From: Bacillota bacterium
GTDB lineage: Bacteria > Bacillota > Bacilli > Alicyclobacillales > SLC66
NCBI GenBank assembly: GCA_021821055.1
Contig: JAKACX010000003.1
Span: 36,156 to 100,155, forward strand
Direction: 5' to 3'
Length of the DNA: 64,000 nt
The notes under the pieces are model-generated. The model was not told where the DNA came from and did no database searches. It saw nothing but the letters and a program-made list of their open reading frames with translations. This document shows positions 58,235 to 64,000 of this stretch, piece by piece; position 1 is the stretch's first letter; each line of letters opens with the position of its first letter. The translations under genes were made by a program, and so were the position numbers.

Positions 58235-58402
58235 GTGGAAGAAGGATACGTGGGCCCTGCACACTGCGTACAACGCCCGCAAAACGATACTGCATATGAT
58301 ACCATAAGGCTGGAGGCGACGAACGCGAGCCGGTTCGAAACGTTGTTGGATGCAATTGTACACATGATTATCGAGGCGCTCAAAAAGGAGGGTCTGCTCT
58401 AA
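58235..58402 (+). CDS. 55-aa ORF translationally coupled to hicB (TAATG overlap), unknown
   Basis: Frame ends TAA overlapping the hicB ATG; VEEGYVGPAHCVQRPQNDTAYDTIRLEATNASRFETLLDAIVHMIIEALKKEGLL. Confidence 0.3.
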   Translation: MEEGYVGPAHCVQRPQNDTAYDTIRLEATNASRFETLLDAIVHMIIEALKKEGLL

Positions 58403-58800
58403 TGGAGGAGAAATCGCTCGATCACTACCTGTCGCTCCCCTATTCGATTACGTTGGTTCCGTCGCCGGAAGGAGGATTTGCTGTGAAAATCAATGAATTG
58501 ACAGGCTGCATCAGCCAGGGAGAAACGGTTGAGGACGCATACCGAATGATCGAAGACGCGAAACGGGAATGGCTCGCGGCCGCTTTGGAGATGGGTATAG
58601 AGATCCCTGTGCCGGCTGCCGATCCAGAAGAATTCTCCGGCAGGTTTATCGCTCGACTGCCGAAGTCTCTTCACAAGACCTTGGTCAAGAAGGCGCGTGA
58701 AGAAGGCGTCAGCCTCAATCAGTACGTGGTGTACCAACTGTCCAAGGGCATCGGAATGCCCACGGGAAACAACGAGCAGGCTGCCGCTTCCGTGAAATAG
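58402..58800 (+). CDS. hicB: HicB-like antitoxin family protein
   Basis: YSITLVPSPEGGFAVKINELTGCISQGETVEDAYRMIEDAKREWLAAAL; C-terminal RHH-like SGRFIARLPKSLHKTLVKKAREEGVSLNQYVVYQLSKGI. Confidence 0.9.
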   Translation: MEEKSLDHYLSLPYSITLVPSPEGGFAVKINELTGCISQGETVEDAYRMIEDAKREWLAAALEMGIEIPVPAADPEEFSGRFIARLPKSLHKTLVKKAREEGVSLNQYVVYQLSKGIGMPTGNNEQAAASVK

Positions 58801-58934
58801 CAGCGCTCCCTCCATCGGACGCGGCAGCGACACATGCTGCTGACGCTGTTTGTGCGACGGGATCGAGATCCACGCCGTTTCTCCACTCAATCGTATGGGG
58901 CTCGCGTACTCGAACGGTCGGAAAGGAGGAACTG

Positions 58935-59240
58935 CCGCCCCTCCCCGTCGTGATCCTCGATAACGCGTCGCAGGACAACACTGCCGATGTCCTGCGCCAA
59001 CACGTCGCGCAACCCGTCGCTGTCCACCCCGCGTCGATCGACCTCAGCATCCACATCAATCAGACCAACATCGGCTACGCAGCCGGGCACAACCACGGTC
59101 TGCGCGCAGCGCCCGGGAAGCTGTTGAGGGCGGGATCGACAACTGAATCGACACATGGACCCGAATCGACGCGCCGTCCTGTCAAGCCCCCAGTCGCCGC
59201 CACGATTGACAGCGCCGGTCTGCGCATGGGGGCTTTCCTC
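58935..59240 (+). pseudogene. Remnant of a GT2 glycosyltransferase
   Basis: LPVVILDNASQDNTADVLRQ...INQTNIGYAAGHNHGLRAAPG then degenerate sequence with IDSAGLRMG; no complete ORF. Confidence 0.7.
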
Positions 59241-60672
59241 ATGGCGCCGACGAAATGGAACTGGTCTTCATCGACAATGCATCGACACTTCGCCGGTTTC
59301 CAGTGATGGCGAGATAGTCAACAATCTCCCCCCATGTATGATAGCGCCGAATGATGTCATGCTCCACGATCTCCGATCCCCGTTGGACCTCTATGAAGAC
59401 GAGCTTGTCCCGTGCGCGGATCGCATGCCATTGCTCAGGGTGGATCCTGACAACATCGCCGGCGGTGACATGGACCAAGCGCCCGTCGATGGCCACTTCT
59501 CCGCTCCCCTCCAGGACCGTCCACATCTCCGCGCGTCTCTCGTGCTTTTGATAGCTGAGATTATGGCCCGGCAGCAATTCGATCCACCTTGTCAGGACTT
59601 CCGTGCCGTCAGACAGCTCCTGATAGTCCATGACGCGATACAATCCCCACCGACGTTCCTCAAACATCGGGCGTCCCGCATAGGGAGCCACGATTTCCTT
59701 CACCTGGGTGCTCATTTCCTTGTCGGCGACCAGCATCCCGTCGGGCGTGGCCACGACGATCGCGTTCCGCAACCCAATCGCCAAAAGAGGGATCCCCAAC
59801 TCATTGATGACATGCGTTTCCTCACAACGAAATTGTCGTCCTTTGCCGATGAATCGATCGACGATCCGTTGCGAGAGCGACCCCCAGGTACCCAAATCCG
59901 TCCAGAGGCCCGAAAACGGATGGACGGCGACGGAGGACGCCTTTTCGACGACCTCGTAGTCAAAGCTCCGTTTTGGCAGCGAGAGAAACTCCTCAGAGAG
60001 GTTCCTGTAGGACAGCGGCAACCCGCGATCACTGAGCGCGCGCTTCATGTAACCGAGCCGGAAACAGAACACGCCGCAGTTCCACAGGGATCCTCGCGCC
60101 ACCAATTCCTCTGCCACGTCCCGGGTCGGCTTTTCCACAAACGAAGAGACACCCTTCCAGTCGAAGACACCGTTCGGGTGCAATTCTGGCTCAGTGCATA
60201 TGTAGCCAAACTTGCTGCTGGGCTCAGTGGGACGCACACCCATTAGCACCATATCGGCATCCGATTCCATCAGCACCTGAGGTAGCGACTTGAGGCTTGA
60301 AAAGAACTCACCGTCCACGTATGGGTCAATAGGCATTACGACAACTATTTCATCCTCCGAAGCCGCCTCCACATCCAATAAATAGGCAGATGCCAGCGAA
60401 ATGGCCGGAAAGGTGTCCCGGCGCGCAGGCTCTTCAATGAACGAGGCCTGCCCGATCTGTGCCTCAATTACGTCAAGTTGCACCCGCGACGCACAGATGT
60501 GCGAACTCTCTCGAAGACCCGCCTCGCCGAGCTGGGTCCAGACCCGTTGCAGCATGGACACGGATTCTCCATCCTCAGTCGGCAGGACCCGCAGGAACTG
60601 CTTCGAGCGGATGTCGTTGGACATCGGCCAAAGACGCTTCCCCGATCCACCCGACAGCAGCACCAGTCTCAT
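59239..60672 (-). CDS. manC: Mannose-1-phosphate guanylyltransferase, second ManC-type paralog
   Basis: MRLVLLSGGSGKRLWPMSNDIRSKQFLRVLP; LWNCGVFCFRLGYMKRAL; cupin LSYQKHERRAEMWTVLEGSGEVAI. Confidence 0.93.
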   Translation of the reverse strand: MRLVLLSGGSGKRLWPMSNDIRSKQFLRVLPTEDGESVSMLQRVWTQLGEAGLRESSHICASRVQLDVIEAQIGQASFIEEPARRDTFPAISLASAYLLDVEAASEDEIVVVMPIDPYVDGEFFSSLKSLPQVLMESDADMVLMGVRPTEPSSKFGYICTEPELHPNGVFDWKGVSSFVEKPTRDVAEELVARGSLWNCGVFCFRLGYMKRALSDRGLPLSYRNLSEEFLSLPKRSFDYEVVEKASSVAVHPFSGLWTDLGTWGSLSQRIVDRFIGKGRQFRCEETHVINELGIPLLAIGLRNAIVVATPDGMLVADKEMSTQVKEIVAPYAGRPMFEERRWGLYRVMDYQELSDGTEVLTRWIELLPGHNLSYQKHERRAEMWTVLEGSGEVAIDGRLVHVTAGDVVRIHPEQWHAIRARDKLVFIEVQRGSEIVEHDIIRRYHTWGEIVDYLAITGNRRSVDALSMKTSSISSAP

Positions 60673-60710
60673 CATCGCTCCTCCTCCGAGTTGTTGTGCA
60701 TTACACTATA

Positions 60711-62417
60711 TCATACATGCTGGTACGTCTCGGACGCCAACGACACGCCGCCATGGCCGGCGAGCGGTGCGTTCGGAGTCAGCGAAATCCAGTAGCCCGG
60801 CGTCAAGTGCTTCGGGACCGCACGTACGTTCCACCCATCGAATGCACCCGGCGGAACGGCGTAGATCCTCACCCCCACGGCCGCGCTGGCTTCATACAGC
60901 CACACCACACGCGGATTCATCGAACCGCCCACGATCACATGAAGATCAGGGATGTCTTTTCCCCTCCAGGCAAGAGGGAGCAGATCTTGATAAGACTTAT
61001 AAAGGTGACCGTCGCTTATGACCTGCGCGCCCGCACCCGACACCGTTAGACCGAGCAGAACGAGTCCAATTACGAGCACCGGGGTCCGCATCCCTTTACT
61101 CTCCTGCCACCGCGCGCGGCGAAGATTTGCCCAGGCGTCGAGCCAAATCCACAGACCAATGGCTGCCACGACCATCGAGATTATCATACCGAGCTTTCGG
61201 GCCAACGCAGTGAGCAGGATCAGAGACGGTGCATCGGTCATCGACCAGCCCTGTGCATAAAATGGCAACGCAGCAGCACACGCGGCAGCGATGCCCACGA
61301 GGACGAGTCTCGAGATCGGCGTGCCAGCTTTGACTGACTTTCCCTTTATGCCCGGCCCGCACAGCCAAAGGCCCATGACAAAGGGGATGAACACATACCA
61401 GTAGCGCTCATGCACTCGCCAATTATGCGCCACCCCGTCATTAATCACGGACATCACGATGACGATCAGACTGGCGATGAGCAAAAATGCGGCCAGAGAG
61501 CGTTCGCGGCGATCTGCTCCTTGGTTGCCCAGCCAAATTGACACGGGAAAGAAACCTGCTAGCACAGTAAAGCCCGACACATTGGCCACCAGGCTTGTCC
61601 CTGCAATGGAGAGGCTTATGCCGCCCGTGAGTCCGGAGGTATAGAAATTGTTCGTGAACCCACTCCCTGTCATCCATACGAGCAGAACGTAGAAGAGCAA
61701 GAAACCGAGGAGATAGGCGCCAGCATGAAGAACGCCGACACCCCATCTTCGCGCCCGCCAGGTCTCCGTGATCAGCCACGCCACGGTAGCCGCGACCAGC
61801 GCCAGCCCCGTCACCTTCGCCGAAAAAACCGCTCCCGCGAGCGCTCCCATGCCGAGAAAGTCCCATATCCAAGTCCTCGACCTCTCATGCCTGTAGACGC
61901 CGCCAAGTGACACGAAGGCGTACACATACCAAGCGATCAGAGGAATGGCCAGATTCTCACTCATCACCGTCTCAGCAAACAGGGTAATGGGTGATGCAGC
62001 GAACAGGACAGCAACGAGCAACCCAACCTTGCGCCGTCCAAGACGCGCGAACGTCAGGTACAGCGGAACGACCGTGCTTCCCAATGTGATGCTGTTCCAC
62101 AAGAGTGTAAGATGGTACCACTTGCCCAAGGATGCGAGGAAAGATATCCAGATCGGATAGCCCAGTTGCAGAAAGTGCACGGACCCGCCGCGAAATGTCG
62201 TCCCTGCCCCATGAATCAGATGGACGGACAATTTGTGATAAAGGAGTTCATCGATGAAGATGAACGGACCCTTGATCAGCAGCGAGACCGCTGAATGAAA
62301 GATGACGAAGGCGAGCCACAGCGCGAGGATGACCGTCCAATACCGTTTCTTGTCGTCTGACCCAACACTAAACCATTGTGAAAATCTCGACCAAACTATC
62401 AACACCATTGCCTCCAT
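60711..62417 (-). CDS. Polytopic membrane protein, GT39/ArnT-like glycosyltransferase candidate
   Basis: 568 aa, many TM segments, GNxITLGSTVVPLYLTFARLGRRKVGLLVAVLFAASPI; in glycan gene context. Confidence 0.6.
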   Translation of the reverse strand: MEAMVLIVWSRFSQWFSVGSDDKKRYWTVILALWLAFVIFHSAVSLLIKGPFIFIDELLYHKLSVHLIHGAGTTFRGGSVHFLQLGYPIWISFLASLGKWYHLTLLWNSITLGSTVVPLYLTFARLGRRKVGLLVAVLFAASPITLFAETVMSENLAIPLIAWYVYAFVSLGGVYRHERSRTWIWDFLGMGALAGAVFSAKVTGLALVAATVAWLITETWRARRWGVGVLHAGAYLLGFLLFYVLLVWMTGSGFTNNFYTSGLTGGISLSIAGTSLVANVSGFTVLAGFFPVSIWLGNQGADRRERSLAAFLLIASLIVIVMSVINDGVAHNWRVHERYWYVFIPFVMGLWLCGPGIKGKSVKAGTPISRLVLVGIAAACAAALPFYAQGWSMTDAPSLILLTALARKLGMIISMVVAAIGLWIWLDAWANLRRARWQESKGMRTPVLVIGLVLLGLTVSGAGAQVISDGHLYKSYQDLLPLAWRGKDIPDLHVIVGGSMNPRVVWLYEASAAVGVRIYAVPPGAFDGWNVRAVPKHLTPGYWISLTPNAPLAGHGGVSLASETYQHV

Positions 62418-62559
62418 AGGCCTGTCTGTCCTGTTGCAATTCTATCATTCTATCCTATTTCGAGCGACCATATGATAAACTCAGTTCGTTGCGCGACGCT
62501 TGTGTCTTTATGGAGACTGCCGTGGGGATCTGTGTTCATCCATCTGGAAGGATTGTCTC

Positions 62560-63705
62560 ATGGAGAATCAGAGTGAAACTGTGAGAGTTGCACTTGTACA
62601 CGAGTGGCTGGTAAATTTCCGCGGATCCGAAAAGGTTCTACTGGAATTGGCACGCATGTTTCCAGACGCGGTGATCTACGCATCTGTGCTGCGCCGTTGC
62701 GAATTGCCAGAAGAACTGGCCAAACGGGACATTCGCACGACATTCATTCAGCGGCTGCCGTGGGCGCATCGTCTCTATCAGATGTACCTGTTCCTGATGC
62801 CACTCGCCTATTCCTGGCTCGACATGTGGCCGTACGACCTTGTCATCACCAGCAGCCACGCGTGCGCCAACGGGGTCCGGCCCAGGGATGGCGCCACGCA
62901 CGTCAGCTACTGCTATACGCCCATGAGATACGCCTGGAGTGGATACGAGGACTACCGCAACAGTTTGCGGTCGCCAATGGCACGAGCAGTCATGTCATTA
63001 TTGATGCGCTTGATGCGCCGTTGGGATTACAGCACCGCGCAGCGCGTTACCCAGTATATCGCGTGCAGCGGCGAAGTGGCTGCACGCATTAAACGCTACT
63101 ACCACCGGGAATCGACCGTCATTTTCCCGCCTGCGACCATGGATACGGCGGAACCACAGGGAGCCATCGCCGATCTGCTTCCAGAGTTGGCGGGAGGTCC
63201 ATTCTACCTGTCGCTCGGCAGGCTGGTTCCCTATAAGCGGGTTGACCTTGCAATCGAAGCATGCAGGCGCCTTGGACGCCGACTGGTGATCGCAGGAACC
63301 GGTCCTGAACTTGACCGTCTGCGCGCCCTTGGTGGCCCTGCGGTCCACTTCATCACGTCCTTTTCCGACGACGATGCAAAAATCCTTTATGGGAGTTGTT
63401 CCGGATTTCTCTTCCCCGGCGAAGAGGATTTCGGCTTGACCCCAGTGGAAGCGCAGCTTTTCGGCAAACCAGTCGTCGCCTTCGGAAGAGGCGGGGCTGT
63501 CGACACCGTCATACACATGAAGACCGGGGTTCTCTTTGACGAACAGTCTCCCGCAGCGGTTGCGAAGGCCATCGAACTCCTGGAACAGACGAGCTTCGAC
63601 GCGGAAGCCATTCGACGACATGCTTCTCAGTTCTCGTCAGCGACGTTTCGTTCCGCTATACTCAAATCAATCCAAACCATTCCGCGAGGTGGAAGACAAC
63701 TTTGA
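62560..63705 (+). CDS. Glycosyltransferase family 4
   Basis: VALVHEWLVNFRGSEKVLLELARMFPDA; YLSLGRLVPYKRVDLAIEACRRLGRRLVIAGTGPEL; EEDFGLTPVEAQLFGKPVVAFGRGG. Confidence 0.93.
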   Translation: MENQSETVRVALVHEWLVNFRGSEKVLLELARMFPDAVIYASVLRRCELPEELAKRDIRTTFIQRLPWAHRLYQMYLFLMPLAYSWLDMWPYDLVITSSHACANGVRPRDGATHVSYCYTPMRYAWSGYEDYRNSLRSPMARAVMSLLMRLMRRWDYSTAQRVTQYIACSGEVAARIKRYYHRESTVIFPPATMDTAEPQGAIADLLPELAGGPFYLSLGRLVPYKRVDLAIEACRRLGRRLVIAGTGPELDRLRALGGPAVHFITSFSDDDAKILYGSCSGFLFPGEEDFGLTPVEAQLFGKPVVAFGRGGAVDTVIHMKTGVLFDEQSPAAVAKAIELLEQTSFDAEAIRRHASQFSSATFRSAILKSIQTIPRGGRQL

Positions 63706-64000
63706 GAAAGACAGCACTGATAACAGGAATCACGGGTCAGGATGGTGCGTATCTTGCCAAGCTCCTGGTTGGTAAGGGATATCGCGTGGTGGGAACCTAT
63801 CGCAGGACGAGCAGCATCGATACGTGGCGATTAAAGTATTTGGGCGTTGAAAGTCAGATCATACTGGAGTGCATGGACCTTGAGGACCTTTCTGGCCAGA
63901 TCCGTATGATGCAAAAATACCAACCGCACGAGGTGTACAACCTTGCTGCACAGAGTTTTGTCGGAATATCATTCGACCAGCCCGTGCTCACAGGACAGGT
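63702..64000 (+). CDS. gmd: GDP-mannose 4,6-dehydratase (5' part, runs off window)
   Basis: TTG start overlapping previous stop; RKTALITGITGQDGAYLAKLLVGKGYRVVGTYRRTSSIDTWRLKYLG...HEVYNLAAQSFVGISFDQP. Confidence 0.9.
   Translation, partial: MRKTALITGITGQDGAYLAKLLVGKGYRVVGTYRRTSSIDTWRLKYLGVESQIILECMDLEDLSGQIRMMQKYQPHEVYNLAAQSFVGISFDQPVLTGQ

Overview
64-kb, GC-rich window that looks like the chromosome of an endospore-forming, flagellated Firmicute (alpha/beta-type SASP, YvyF, ComFC, DegV; perhaps Alicyclobacillaceae-like, inferred only). Contents in order: (1) flagellar filament genes flgK(partial)-flgL-hag-fliD, a FliT-like ORF and two GT2/TPR glycosyltransferases. (2) A rearranged comF/flagellar block (yvyF, fatty acid desaturase, comFC, degV; comFA not seen), then a compact phoU-recD2-phoP-phoR operon preceded by a candidate PhoP box. 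(3) XRE/TPR regulator, FolC-like Mur ligase, GGDEF diguanylate cyclase, metK, SASP and wecG/tagA. The last has a convincing c-di-GMP-I (GEMM) riboswitch with its own promoter 350 nt upstream. (4) A surface-protein region (25-39.5 kb): two tandem copper-amine-oxidase-N-like proteins, a His/Gln-rich Ig-like protein, an SLH protein with ManC, and two inverted paralogous secreted proteins. (5) A glycan locus (40-48 kb) with a sulfotransferase-like gene, a decayed DNA methyltransferase, GT2, and a CDP-3,6-dideoxyhexose (ascarylose-type) gene set lacking an E3 reductase. (6) A sugar catabolism cluster (SMP-30, enolase-superfamily dehydratase, SDR, GntR, two GH38) ending in a truncated ABC permease. 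(7) A scar region with a HicB-like gene lacking a recognisable hicA and a GT2 remnant. (8) A second manC, a membrane glycosyltransferase-like protein, GT4 and a partial gmd. I saw no CRISPR array, tRNA, rRNA or intact transposase. All calls are from reading; no searches or folding were run.
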